Below, one piece after another: positions 13,501 through 26,500 of a stretch of 64,000 nucleotides of DNA; position 1 is the first letter of the stretch; every line of letters begins with the position of its first letter. The stretch is from NCBI GenBank assembly GCA_000469685.2, contig LS997566.1, positions 47,510,373 through 47,574,372 on the forward strand, written 5' to 3'. This DNA comes from Haemonchus contortus. Lineage: Eukaryota > Nematoda > Chromadorea > Rhabditida > Trichostrongylidae. Below the pieces are notes generated by a model, which ran no database searches, was not told the origin of the DNA, and worked only from the letters and a program-made list of their open reading frames with translations. The position numbers were made by a program, and so were the translations under genes.

Positions 13501-16158
13501 GATTTAAGTGCTCGATCGTAATTTGAGAACCACTTTCAAGTGACCCATAACGGGCAACAAACCCCGAATGACTGTGGCGGCGTCTACTTGGCTCAAACGA
13601 GAGGCCAAAAACACCTTGGATGACTCATGGGCGAGCGAGATGGTGATTGGCATACCGTATGGGCGAAATGAATGCCATGGGAACGCTGTCTTCGAGACCA
13701 TTCAGAATTCTACGATGAAGCTGGCCACGACTTTCTAACGCATCTGTCATTCGTTCATTCCCGTTGGCTCTTTGTCCAGCCACTGCTACTGCCGTCCATC
13801 GCTCAGAAAAAGTGGCCAATTCCAGATACCTCCGATTTCTGGCACTTCGCCCGAATCATTGCAACATCGTCTGATGGAAAGAGACATATGCAGGGAAACG
13901 GATTATTCCGTGCACCTGCCGCTCTGACCCTTTGGCTTGCTTCTCTGCTGCTTTTGGTCATCACTATTGTACTTTATGCTCCCATTTTCTTCTCTCTGAA
14001 CCTCGAAGCCTGATACACAGTAGCTCTCCTCTTTCGAAGACCTCAAGAATCAACCACCGTTCGTCAGTAGAAACAGTTAACTTCCTGAAGTATTATTAAT
14101 GATAAACATACTTTATCAAGTCCTTACTGAGGTTTTTCAGATATATTTCCCTTATCTATCTAATCACTCTGCACAAACGAGACGTTACGAAGAATTAGGC
14201 ACACGCAACCGTTACGCAATAACACTGCGTAATCGTAGTTTACCTTCATGGGGATAATCCCTTCTTCTATGGGGAGAAGCCTTCGGGAGAGCTGGAATTA
14301 CTAGAGCACGCTACTCTTGTGCTGTTTTTTCGGAATAATTAGACTTTCTGTAAAACAAGTTGTAATGATGCTTTAGTCGAATGGATCATTATGGGAGGCA
14401 AGTCCCATGTTGTAGGAAATCTAAATTCTTTTTTTGACCTAGACAGTAAGTGGTTGTTGAAGGCATAGCGCATGCAGGAAACAAGGGAAGGGTGATAATT
14501 TCGAAAAATACTGCCTTGAATTCCTTAGTGATTGGGGATCTACCTTTGCATCATAGGAAATTGACTGCAAGGTATCTAAGGAGGTCGTATCCTGTAGGTT
14601 CTTGGAATGAGCTGGGCTTGTGGATGTTGTCTGAAAGCTTCTAAGTTCCAACTTAAAAGCCAAATGCACGGCGCAACATCAGCAGGGCATCAGAAGCTTT
14701 GTCAGTAGGTTTTTTACGTCCAGATGAGGTACAAATTAAGTACCTTTTCCTGTGTAAATCAGCTTCATGAACTTTTTCTTTTCCATAAGCTTTTCATTTC
14801 AAGTATTAAATAATCACGATTACAAGAAATCAACAGTTCGTAATTTAGTACTTTCAGTAATAAGTAAGTAAGTAATTTTTTCCAGTAATATCCATGACTT
14901 TAACGTTGTTGAGGAGTTCATTTTAGGAATAAGGGTCTAACCATTGCCCAATAAATTATCTCCGCGAACCCCGTCTTTTCACGACCGGATATCTTTGTAA
15001 TGAGGAGGCCCGCGTAGGTGAGTGCCATAATCCTTGTCAGACACCCTGTGCCCGTGCTCGGTAATTACAGATAACCTGGTCCCGGTCACCCGACCATATT
15101 GGTCCCGCCTCGCTTCAGCCCTCCACACCTCACCCTCATATTGATTGAATACCCAATTAGGCGTCGTTTGTCAGGCGTTCCAAAGCTGTTTGTCTTCTGG
15201 ACCTCTTCAGGTTCCTCCTTTTTTATTACCTCACTGGATTGCCTTTTCCACCTTGACGGTCTTGCTTAACAGCTGGCTGCTGTATATGTTCGAATAGTCA
15301 TTAATCTTGTAGACCTCGGATTTTTCCTGAGTGCTTCCCTGATTGTAAGGAGAGGAAAACCGTTGAAAGGAGGAGTGACAACAGCAGCTCATGATCCAGT
15401 TCCTCTACATTCACATTAATTGAAAATGCCACTACTTCTTTATTCTCAAAATAAAAATCCCTTTAATTACTGCTTTTCAACTCTCTGTTTAGATTTTCCT
15501 CATACGCTCAGTAGATTTCGGCCTTGAAGTTTTATCGGACATTCTCGATGACATCTTTGTTAATTGGTCTTTGTTCCTTGTTACCAGTTCTCTTTGGTAC
15601 AGGTTTTCGAAAAAACATTGTCCTTTTCTATTTTATTTGAGCCGGTATAATTACAGCTTTTGGCGGTATCGTATAGTCGCTGTGGGAACTGCACCATTCA
15701 GGCTTTATGGTGGGAACAATTATCGTATTCAGTTAAATGAGCACTGAACTTGGAAGGTGAAAGTGGAGAAACACTGATTTATTGTGGGCGTTCTCCGACA
15801 ATAGGAAGACGGGAGAGGCAATCGTTCGAGATGCGCCATGCATTGGAATTTTGATAGCATCAACATGGACATTTTTATGAATTTTTGGCTGAGGAACCGT
15901 CTTTGAGATCGGATGGTGCTCACTTGAGAGTTTTCTTCAACACGACAGATCCGGCGTCAGTTGCTCGACTTCGTAGCGAAGCATGGCCGATTGGGCGTGA
16001 TATTCTCCATGGAACAACCTTAGGAAAGAGAAAAGGGACGACCAAATATATAGACTGCATCCCAATGTCCATCATACTCATTATGTAACCCAATTCGTTT
16101 GGATCGGCCAAGTTTTTGCCACGAGATTCCTTACTACTTTAGTGTACTCATTTTTAAG
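4596..16158. other. No recognisable gene; plus strand T-rich
   Basis: I see no exon chain, RNA gene or clear transposon here. Up to about 5.5 kb the plus strand is A-rich, like the minus-strand gene next to it. Beyond that it becomes T-rich, like introns or UTRs of a plus-strand transcript. Short open frames exist (for example 8114-8440, 9920-10267 and 13672-14013) but lack good splice sites or recognisable motifs. The segment 14950-15180 is relatively GC-rich and could be a decayed repeat. Confidence 0.4.
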
Positions 16159-17451
16159 TGGATAGGCATTCGTAATCAGTTCATTTGGCTGACATTTGAC
16201 CCATTTGTTGATCCTTCTTCATCGCCACCTACTTCGCCACAATTGTTTATTGTATTCTCCAAAAACCTCTTTGTCTTCTATTATTGGTCATTCATATGCT
16301 CTAATGATTACTTCGGCTAGAATAACCCTGGGCTTCTGCCATTCGTACGGCATTTTTTTCCAGATTAATCAGATTTTTGCAAATAATCAGCTTCTACATG
16401 TTTCGACATGTCTTCCTCATTTCTTATCGTTATGGTAGATTGTTAAGGAGGTCTTCTGTCATGGGATTCAAATTTGGATCAGAATTTACTCAATAAATGG
16501 GCAGAATTAGAGATGCTCTTCAAAGGGACCGATTGAATTCTGGAAAAATTTAACAGTGCGGTATGAGGTTTACCAAGCACCACTGGACGATCTCCCCTTT
16601 TCTAAAGTTCCCTCATTGCATCTCAACGTAAAGTAGGCCCTTTTTCATTTGCTTGCGTGAACTGCTGTATAAAGTGATTAATGAACCTTCGGAAAAACTC
16701 AGACTCTCCCAATGGAATCCAGTTAAGATGGGCCCTTTGAGAACTAGATACCGTGGAGGCTTAAGAGAAATGTTCTGGACCGCATGACTGTCCTCTAAAT
16801 TATCACTTTTATAAGTAGTTAACTATCGACTCCACTATTTTTTTGCATTCACCATATGTCTAACCTCCAGCACATATTGTGAAGATGATTGGAAGAAGTT
16901 AGAAAATGCCCAGTACTACGGGAAAGCAACGTTTCCAGAAACAGACCCAAGTTCTCATAGATCACTTCAATGCTGGACCAAGTACCTGTTTGAATCAAAT
17001 ATTGGTTTTGTTATCGAATATTTAGTAGGAAAGGGGTGGTCCGGGCGCAATGCAGAAGATGAAGGCGGGGCCGCAGCTCTGGCGAACTGGGAGGAGATAA
17101 AGCGATTCCCAACTTATTCTATGATGTTAAAACTGGCTATGCTAATTAAGTTATTTATAACAACAATGGCTTTGCTCCTTCCCCCCAAACCGTCCACCCA
17201 GTGGAAGCTTGCTATGAGTTTCTCGGAAGTTTACTGCAATCCAGAGTACTTGATGTGTTTAATGGACCTATCATTCCATGAATTTTAAAGCACTTCTGTT
17301 TTGTTTTTCTCAGCGTTCTGCAATTAAAGCAATCATTTACGCTCTGGAAGCCATGCCACCAACGTGTCCTCAGCTCAGCTCAATGTCGTTGTTGCGTGAA
17401 CATATGCCCATTACAACGGGTGGTTCATTATCGTACATCGTAGTGTATTAA
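16159..17451 (+). CDS. Speculative 4-exon gene, function unknown
   Basis: Four plus-strand segments join in consistent phase: 16159-16251, 16364-16434, 16871-17228 and 17314-17451 (stop 17449-17451). The third lies in an open stretch of 158 codons running from 16815 to a stop at 17286. Its composition is protein-like, with many W, N and E residues, for example KYLFESNIGFVIEYLVGKGW. The fourth begins after a strong TTTTTCTCAG acceptor and reads 45 codons. The 85-nt intron 17229-17313 is a normal size for this genome. No start exon was found and no family is recognised. I had freedom in choosing splice sites, and one 158-codon open stretch can occur by chance in 64 kb. A decayed mobile-element ORF is an alternative. 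Confidence 0.25.
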
Positions 17452-17476
17452 TCACCTCATCGCTTTCAGTTGACCG

Positions 17477-18022
17477 ATGTCCCTCACTGAATTCCGGCCT
17501 TGTCCCAAGTCTGAATCCCTTGGTCATGGCCTGTTATGGATGACCTTGCTACTTGCATGTCTAGCGGCACTAAACTCGACCACACCCTCATTTCCCCCGC
17601 ATGCATTATCCTCCGTGTCGTCTTCGGATAGCGGCTTGCTGACGATTCACTTATGGGAGAGACCCGTCCAGCCATCTTCAGCGAACCTTTATGTGTCTAT
17701 CTACCTGTACCACTGGATCTACCCGACCCAACTGCGCAATCCGCTTCTCTTTGTCGCTAGTGTATCCACAATGCCTACTTCTTTGCACTTTAATAGCCAC
17801 CACCACCTCCCCGCGATTCTTTCAGCCGTTTTCTTTCTGCTGCGGCGCCGTAGCGCAATCTTGAAGAGATCGGTTACTCCTACCGGTTCCGGGTTCCCAC
17901 AGACATTGCGCTCAGTGTTCTTGCGGCACCTTGTAAATGAAAGCATCCGGTGCCGGTATCGTTCAACGATAGATGACGTAACGATTAGAATTTTTAAATT
18001 TCCTCCCTCACTTTCTTTCTAA
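17477..18022 (+). other. Longest single ORF in the window (181 codons), probably not a gene
   Basis: An ATG-started frame of 181 codons. Residues 16-37 are hydrophobic and could pass as a signal peptide, but the rest is rich in S, L, P and R with no recognisable domain. The segment is C- and T-rich, which lowers stop-codon frequency. It could be an unknown secreted protein or, more likely, chance in a pyrimidine-rich stretch. Confidence 0.15.
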
Positions 18023-20552
18023 CCCAAGTACAACTTTTCCATTCTCAGTACTTCTTCGAGGGTCTCCCATTTTTTACTCAGTTGGCTCCAGGACGTGAGC
18101 TGTGCTAAAAACTGCGCACAGCGCTCTCTGTCTGCATCTTTCACTCTGTTCCATGCTTGCCATTCAGCGAAAGTACTACTTTGCTTAACATGTTTTGAGC
18201 TACTAGGAGATTACCAGGTGCTTGAGCTGGGACCGTCTCGTTGTGGGCAATTCCAGTCTAGGTGACTGGTATTATATTTCCATCTTCGCCTTCAACACAA
18301 TTCATTATTTTCGGAGTGCTAGTATCTGAACTTTTTTGTTTCCGAGCAGTCAGTCGGACATTGACTGGTTACTGTTAGTTATGCCAGAGCGTCCTGTTCC
18401 AACATTACTTTTCGGATCTCGTTTTTCACATAGGAATCCTGGCCTCGGGAGGGAGTCTATCACTGATGTATCTTAATGTGCTTGCTTCACTAATAGGATT
18501 AGATTCTACTCAGGGTAAAACAGTTTTTCTCTCGATGGTCAGTACCTAGTCCTTTTTGAAGAACAGAAATACTAAATCAAATGTCAGCTGTTCCTCAGAC
18601 GGCCGTCCACGTGCGCCTTCCAATGTCTCTAGAATTCTCAGTGGAAGTAAAAGTAAAGGCGCTTCCTCTTATCTACATTCTCCATGCAGTCATAACGTTT
18701 CCCTCGCCCTTTCCTCATCTTTCTCCCTCTTTTTTCTGAATTGGTGGAATCAAAGGCTCAGTGTGGATTAGATTTTTTGAATACTGTACAGCTATTCCTA
18801 TTCATTTCACAAAAAAGGGGTGAGGTGAAGAATCAAAAATCAAATAGTCACGAGTTGATTTGATAAGGTTCTTTCAAAAATCATATTTTTTGCACTTATT
18901 CAGTACGTCACTCTTGCTGTCAGCTGATTTTTATGAGGTTCCGTTATCTACTACTTTGTACAGTTTTTCTTATTGTTTACGAGTAGCAGAGTCCACGGTA
19001 CAGATGTCATTTTCCATGGAGATGTTTTTGCTGTCCTTCATGGGGCATTATCAGAAGGACCGAGAGAGACCTTTGGTATAGAAACCGATCCGGTTCCTAG
19101 TTAGGGGCAGTTTTTTATCTAATTACTAATCATGATTACCTTCAAATTGCGTTTGTGAGCTTCATTGGAACGGGATGAACATTATGACTCCATCTCATTC
19201 CAATCGGAAAATACCTGATGTTCCACTTTATAATTTTTTTGCCAGCTTATAAGACATTACCAGGTGCACGAGCAGAGGCCGGATCAGCTCCGATAGTTTA
19301 ACTTGCCCTCGACCAGTTTTATTTTTTTGAGATGTAATTAGTTAAAATCATTTTTTACAACACAGCAATTGTTCTTTGGGTTGTCATCATTCCAAATTTA
19401 TTTGTGGCTTGAACCAGTTTTTCCTCTTTCCCTTTTGGCCTCAATAATTTCTATGGAAACGTAGTAAACTCGCTGAGTATTCTTGACTTGGTCAGATTTT
19501 TTCAGAAGAAAAGGCTACAATTCTTAGCTTGCATATTACTTTGAGATGTGATCACTATGGTCGTCCAGAATCTGAAGAAACTCAAAATTACCAACTAAAA
19601 TACATTGCTAAAGGGGATACAGGAAAATCGTCGGTTCGCCCTACCACTAGTTATAGTATTCTTCCGAAGGGATCCAATTTCAAGCCTCAGTTTAAGTTTT
19701 ATTGTGAAAGGCCTCCGCTCCTCCTATTTTTGTGGCATTTCTTTCTAATGGTTTTCGATTGAAAGTTTTGATTGTTCTTACAACTTGATTCTCTAGTAGG
19801 GTTGCCCAAACACTCAATGTTTGTTCAGCTGCGGTGCCTCGATCCCTCACTCATCGGTTGGACAATCGTTCCAAAAAATGTATCTTCTTGCTCCATCCAC
19901 ACAAATTTGAGAAACAACGAGTTCTAGTTATCAAAAAAAATTTCAGACGAGTTTAAATCATTTGTACAAACATCTGTGATTCTGTACAATTCTTCTGTGC
20001 TGTCCAAGGAAGAATGAAAAAAGTTGAACCATTCTTTGAGGTGACTGGAGGCAAAACAACCGGCGGTCACTTGTACCTTTTTTGTTTCTCCGGAAAAACT
20101 TTTTATTAAGTGAGCGTGACCAATGACCTTCTTCATAAGCCCTTCATCCTAGATATTCACTTTCTAGAAAAGCTTGATTAGTTCTCTTTATGACTTCCAT
20201 TTCAATCCCGTTTTTTTGTGAATCTACTTTTTTGTCATTCAAGCGACACCAGCTTAGAGTCAAAGATCTGTTTTTTTTGACTTACGGTGGTCAGTCTTTG
20301 CTCTGCAAACCAATTCTGGGAGGTTTTATAGTTTCGCTTTTATTCTGCCCATACGTGATATTCTTTCCGATGCAAGTTTTCCTCCACCTCAATTTCTTTG
20401 CTTTGGAACCTACGCTGTTTACCGTAGAAAAAAACGTGTTGTTCCCGTCCACGAAATCGGCATCGCTCGTAAACATTTGCGCTTTTTATAGTTAGATTGT
20501 GTGGCTCGAAGGAGTCTGTATGTGTTGGCGCTTGTTTGTGGGAAACGCGACA
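18023..20552. other. Upstream flank of the girdin gene
   Basis: A T-rich plus strand with no recognisable exon, tRNA or transposon. It probably contains the promoter and 5' UTR, and perhaps a 5' UTR intron, of the gene whose coding sequence begins at 20561. Confidence 0.4.
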
Positions 20553-20564
20553 ATGCAACGATGA
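20553..20564 (+). promoter_or_regulatory. Minimal uORF overlapping the girdin start codon
   Basis: ATGCAACGATGA: a three-codon upstream ORF (M-Q-R-stop) whose stop overlaps the main ATG at 20561-20563 as ATGA. A ribosome starting at the first ATG would terminate exactly on the main start. Whether it lies in the mature mRNA depends on the unmapped transcription or trans-splice site. Confidence 0.55.
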
Positions 20565-23500
20565 ACGAACGGCAATTCTGGGAGCATCCACTCGGCTCGT
20601 GGCTCAAGTGAGTTCTTTTACGTGCCCTTCCTTCTACCGTCTCTCAAGAAATCCCTCATATTATTAAAATTACTGAAAAGGCTGCCTATAGGCTGACTAT
20701 AACCCGTTATATAAACATTTAGATTCCATTCGGCGATTTTGACGGTGCTTCTTTTAACTAACAGATTGTGGTCGCCTCTAATTGTAAGCTCCAAATGAAG
20801 CTCTTTCGTCTTCCCAGGTTTCAAACGGTGAAGACTGATTCAAGAACCTGAGGGCGGCTGATTCTCCTATATATTGACCCAATTTGCTTTCAATTATCAT
20901 TGCGATTTTAAATTCACATTGAGTGCACGGCGTATCAGTGAAGGAACGCGTAGACTCCATTATGCACATTGATATTTCAGTGATGTGGCATTGGGTATCT
21001 CGCCAGTTGTCGACGAGAAAAACTGGCGATCGCCGAGCCGGTTCGATCTGCCGTTACAGTACGGGGAGCTCTGTGACGGGGTGCTGCTTAGCGTCCTTTT
21101 CCATCAAATGTGAGTATTTTTATTTGGAGCTTCTGCTTTCAAAATTATTTCTTTCTCTGTAAATGTCTGGATATGGATCGGTTCCTGTCAGGGAACTCTT
21201 TCAGGACATGTTTCTGCATACGAATCTCTCCCTTAAAATGGAGGCAATCCCAGGGGTAACGAGTTCTACAACCTCAATCAGAACACATGACCCTTTTAAT
21301 GAATGACTTCCCAGTCCCCGCTGCGTCGTTGAGTCAATTCAGCCATTGCCCTTCCGAATTAACATATTTCAAATGGGGCGTCGGTTGTGTGGTTCAATTT
21401 GGAGATTACCCACGTCCAATCAGATTCGAAGCTTCTTCGCCGATTCAACGGACGCTCTTTGATCAAGTCCTTAGGAGTGAGAAGAGATGCTCTTCATAGT
21501 AACCGGTCCCTGCACGATCTGATAGCGTGCTGCAGCTGATGGGAAATATGTGGAAATTCAGGAAAAATGCTTTGCGCCATATTGGATTAGTAGCCCGGTC
21601 TGTCGCTGCTTAATGAGCGCCTTCTGTAATCGAAATGCTCCTATATCACTCACGCAGCTGGTGCTGTCTGAAACTAGTTTGCAGGCTTATCATCTCGATT
21701 CGCTCCTTACTTCTTCATATTTCATGGATAAACGTTGTGAAAAGGGTGGATGCGCTAAGCTCACCGGCCTAGTCAGCAAACCCATTCCGCCTGGGTTCAG
21801 AAGTTTCAGTTCGGTCTGCATTAGAAAAACCAGGAACCAATGAGCTGACCTACCTGGCCTTCTTATCTATAAAGTGGCCATCGAGTATTGAGGCTCTCTA
21901 AGATTCGAACAGGGGTGAAACACATGGCACATGAAATATCGTCAATCTATAGCTTTCACGTTCGGAAACTTTGTCGGCACTGAGATGTGCTTGTGGCCTT
22001 TTTGAGGTTCGGTATGGCCTTGAAATGGCCATTTGCGGCTGGCAGCCTGTCAGATTTTCGTTGATGATTTATGGGAAAATCATCTCATATTTCCAAGCAT
22101 TAGCGTTCATGTGATAGCCATCCCATCAATGTTGTCTGTCCTGCTATTATGCTAATTGAAGTGCTTATTATCGTCGGCTGCAGAGCTGCCTCTCTTTGTC
22201 TTTGTCCTTCTCTGGTGGATTTTACGCCCCAACTCCCGTAATGTGTAGGCAACAGGGGAATGGCAGAAATTGTTCGAACTGGGGCGGCAATAATGAACTC
22301 GCAATTTGCATACTGTATCTTGCCTAACTTTTATGAACAAATTTACCTTTTTGTATCGGTTAGTTCAAAAAAACTTGATAGAAAGCAAAAAGCCTTGCGT
22401 TCGGGTATAGACCTTATACGCATTCGAGTATCTTCACGATCTGGGTTGGAAGTATAAAACAGGGCGTATCCCAGTCATCTTTCAAGAGGTTTCGTGGACG
22501 TTTCGGGAACGAGAGTGGGCTGAGGAAAAGATTTTAGCGATGTGCTCGCTCGAGTAAATACAGTTTAATTGGAGATACTGTCCTCCCCTTTATAAGGGCC
22601 TGCACGGAAGAAGAAAAATGGGCATTACCTATTTACCCCTTTCGATTGGGCGTTTTTGTGTGGCCAGGCACTCGATCCAACCACCGTCAGCTAATTGCCT
22701 TTTAGGAAAGTTCAAGGTTAAACAAATTTGCACGCACCCCGTTGCTCCGTTCAATTAAGCAGCAATTCAAAGTCATTCTTTCTTGGTGCCATACTCGGAA
22801 AAAGTATCTCTAATTCCACAAATAAATACTGAATAAATAATTCCGTGGAAATATTTGTTTTCAGAGATCCCTCATCTGTGGACGTGGTTTCACCGCGAGA
22901 AGTACGTTTCGATGACCAGGACCTACGAGCCAGACAACGGCTATTCATAGCACTCATCGATGCCATCCGTCGGCTCTACAAGGTAATGAAAAAAGTGGCG
23001 ACCACTGTTTTCACCTGAATTAGACCGGAGAGGAATAACGGTAACACTAATGAAAGCCATTGAGGGCGATCAGAACGCTGTATTTGACTTTGGTTTTCTT
23101 TCCATGCCATCTAGCAGAGTAGTAGCTAAGGTAGACAAGGAGACATGCGTCAGTTCGTTTCTGTCAGATTCTTAGAAGCCTAATGTTAGGTATAGATTGT
23201 TACTTTGGTCATTTTACCCTCTTAATTGACTCAGTGATGGTTAGAAAGAGTAGTGGTTTGTGTGGCTTACCATTACTTTAGTGGTTGCATAAGTGGAACC
23301 AAACGTTCTGAGGTGACTCCATCCTACTCTTCTTCATCCTTATGGAGTGCACATTCCAGTGTCTCTACGGTTCTGATTGAAATCGAACGCTCGGATGAGC
23401 TCACCTTTCAATGGCGAGGTGAACTGGTCGTGATTCCTATCTTCAACACAACACATTTCTCCTAACCATGTAATTAACTTGTTCCAAGGCGAAACGACAT

Positions 23501-26500
23501 ACCCATAAGAATTTTTTCCATCCGAGCAACTCAATCTATCGGTTGTCTTTCCAATGGAATCGAGTTAGGTGGCCTAATTACATGCCTATGAAATTTTTTT
23601 GGTGAGGGAAAACTCATTTTATCTGGTGCCATTTTAATAGGCCAAACCGTGACACTTCCGTTGAGCTCCCAAAGAAATGAGGAAGGAGAACCAGTTATGG
23701 ACTATGGTGGGAGGGCACAGACCCCATTCAAACGCAAATTCACCTCACAACATGACGGCATCGACAAAGCAGTGGGAAACGCTGAGTGTTTGCAATGGGA
23801 AGTAAAGCCCCTTTAGTGAATGTCATTGGGTGCTATCGAGAGGGAAGGGCTTACTGGCATTTCATAGTATTTCAATCATTCTGCGCATCATTTTCAGTTC
23901 TCACCCTTCCACTGAAATCAAGTATTGCTATGACGGGAACTTCCCTTGGGCTGCAAATTATGCCCTCTGATTTTTCAACCTTCCAGAGTGTCTGTAAAAG
24001 CGAATTTGGAATTAATCGCTTGCTTCGGCTTTTTTTATGAGATAAAATTGGATGAATACATGTGCTACCTCACGATCATTAGGAACATTTGGTGGAGTAC
24101 TTAGAAGTTGGACAATACTTTCCTCTGGGGGGCAGAGGAGGGGGGGGGGGGGAGGTGAGGTTTCCTTTTGTTTTTTCTACACTCTCTTTTTCAATTCCTT
24201 GATATGGGTGAATTACCTTATCCATAACCAAGGATGAAGTTTTCATGCGTTAATCATTCCCGTCTGAGGGATGCCTCACGCATTCGACTTCCATTCAGAA
24301 TCGTAGTGGCTATTGAATGCGTATGTGGCCTAAAAAGTTACTTGAGGTGGCCAGCCAATGTACAAGTCAGTGCTTTTATCCTCCCAGACGAGTCTGGTTC
24401 CATTCGACCGACCGTGGAGAGATTCAAAGTTTGTTGGCTTAGGCGGATATCGATCCGGGACTCGAACCCGTGACCATGCGTGAGTGATTGTGCGCCACTT
24501 GCTACCACACCACCTCCACCCTCGCATCTATCATTAACCTAATTTTCGGACTTCTGTGAGAACCTGAAGAACTTAGCACACGTTCTAGCGGCTTAATACA
24601 GTCTCGGTCTTCTGAACGTTTGAATCAAACAGTTCAAAAAATAATAATAATCAATTATAGGCCCGGAAAAGTGTACTAACTGCCTAATGAACTATTTTGG
24701 CGGATATATCTGAAATTGATTTTGTGACATTGTTGATCTCTAAACCGAATGGAAACTTGCCCCCTATAATCTCATTAGAGGAAGCCCGTGATGAGAGGGG
24801 AACCGGATGCTCATGCGGGACTGGAAACCGCACCTCACGCTTATCGGCAGACGTGTTGCCCGTGACACATGCTACCGCTCGGGCTCTACTCCGTCTCTTT
24901 TTCGCTTTACTCTACGATTTGCAATGATGTGCAGGCTTCTCGTACCCCATTTACTCTTACAAATCCACTGAGCACACACGCGTGGGCCAAATTCGAAAGC
25001 CGAAACGATACTCTCCTCGGCCATCCTAGTCTTCCACCCCTCGCTCAATTGGTACAAGACTCGGCTGGGTGTATGAAAGCAGTAACTTGTCCACTGCAAG
25101 TCGTTGTGAAGGTCACATTCGCACTAAAAACTCCATACGATTCTGTAATGCAAGTCGTGTGCCATGCCATCCCAAAAAAGGATTGATTGAGAAGAGGATT
25201 GAAAAGAAGCAACGGAAATCCCCTCTTACCAGTTAGTTCCTTTCAAACAGCCCCATTTTAGTCTTTTTACGTGGTATGCACGCGGAACAGGACACTAGGT
25301 TGACTACCATCTATAATGTACTGTCTACTGGTAGCGGAGCTAAATTAGCTAATTGACCAGCTAGGAAGTTGAACTGCAGGTGTGGGAGCCACGAATTTTC
25401 GATCAATGACCTCGTAAGAAATGTCCCAACGGCCTTTCCACTCCCTCATAAAAATTGGAATATTTCCTCATTTTGGTCCCTTCGTGTTGAACGTCTCAAA
25501 GCGCCTGCGAGGGAAGCGAATGGGGCGAAATGAAAGGTAAACGAGACGTGTAGAGTCTCACATGGTATGGACGTTCCCACAGTAAATGCTGCGGTGGCGA
25601 ACACGTTTTTGGAGGTTTCCCATATCGGGCCGATCGTTACCCGACTACGAAAACATACCCGGACCCCTCCTCTGTAACACAACCTCACCATTCAGAGTCA
25701 ATTCCACGACATTTCGCTAAGATATGGCTTTCTACTCGTTTACTGATTACTTTTACTTTCAGTTGGCAATTTGTATGGTAACTGAAAACATGGGTGTCGG
25801 CTTTTCTTCCTCTTACCTCACTTTTTATCATTTTGTTCTTTCCCTGTCGGGATTTCACTGCAGAATCTGTCGACCCAATTCCGATAAGTTCTTTCGTGTC
25901 AAAGTTTTTAGAAACCGCGCTTACGAGGAAGGTGAAAGACCATCACCGACCATCCAGATGGATGGGCAGGATGGCAGTTCGAAGGGTTTTTGTTCTGGCA
26001 CCATCCGTCCAGCTGCCATACCATTCGGTCAAAAGTTTTGGCGATTCCTACCATTATACCTGCTTGCCTCTCTTTATGGCAGTTATGGCAAATCATCTTG
26101 TTAGAAAATCCTAGTCAAACTACTCTGAAAGAAACTTAGTAGGCCATATCGACACACATGAGATCATGCCGATTTCGAGCTTCAGTGGCTTACTACTTCA
26201 TGGTAATGTGCAGACCGTGGCAGTTTGTCACTTATTCTGGAATGTACCTCATCACTGGAAGTTTCAAAGCCGAGCGGTCTTGTTTTTGTGCGGAATAGCT
26301 TCGCTGAACTAGTACTACTGCTTAAACTTCTCCACTGATTCAGTGTGTGTAACCTTTCCATTCATTTCTTGGGATAAAGCTGTGGGGGAGGGACTTGCTT
26401 AAATAGGCGGGGTATTCTCTTTCGATGTCTCCATGTTTCACACCATGCGAACTCCTCAATTTCTTTCTATTTCAGCGTCGTCTCCGTCAGTTAATCGTAC

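Larger units (their letters stand above)
20608..26475 (+). other. Girdin introns 1-3
   Basis: Three introns (20608-20980, 21110-22864, 22983-26475) separate the first HOOK exons. The third carries SINE copy A (24247-24520) and a poly-G run at 24140-24152. Apart from these I see no RNA gene or coding frame that I can support. Confidence 0.6.

Noticed and set aside
21890..21960. GATTCGAACAGGGGTG motif resembling a SINE B box
   Set aside because: Only the motif matches; the surrounding blocks of the SINE family are absent.
24780..24900. tRNA-like stretch near 24.8 kb (GGGACTGGAAACCGC...)
   Set aside because: It has weak resemblance to the SINE head but no recognisable B box or matching body. 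It may be a heavily decayed copy, not callable.
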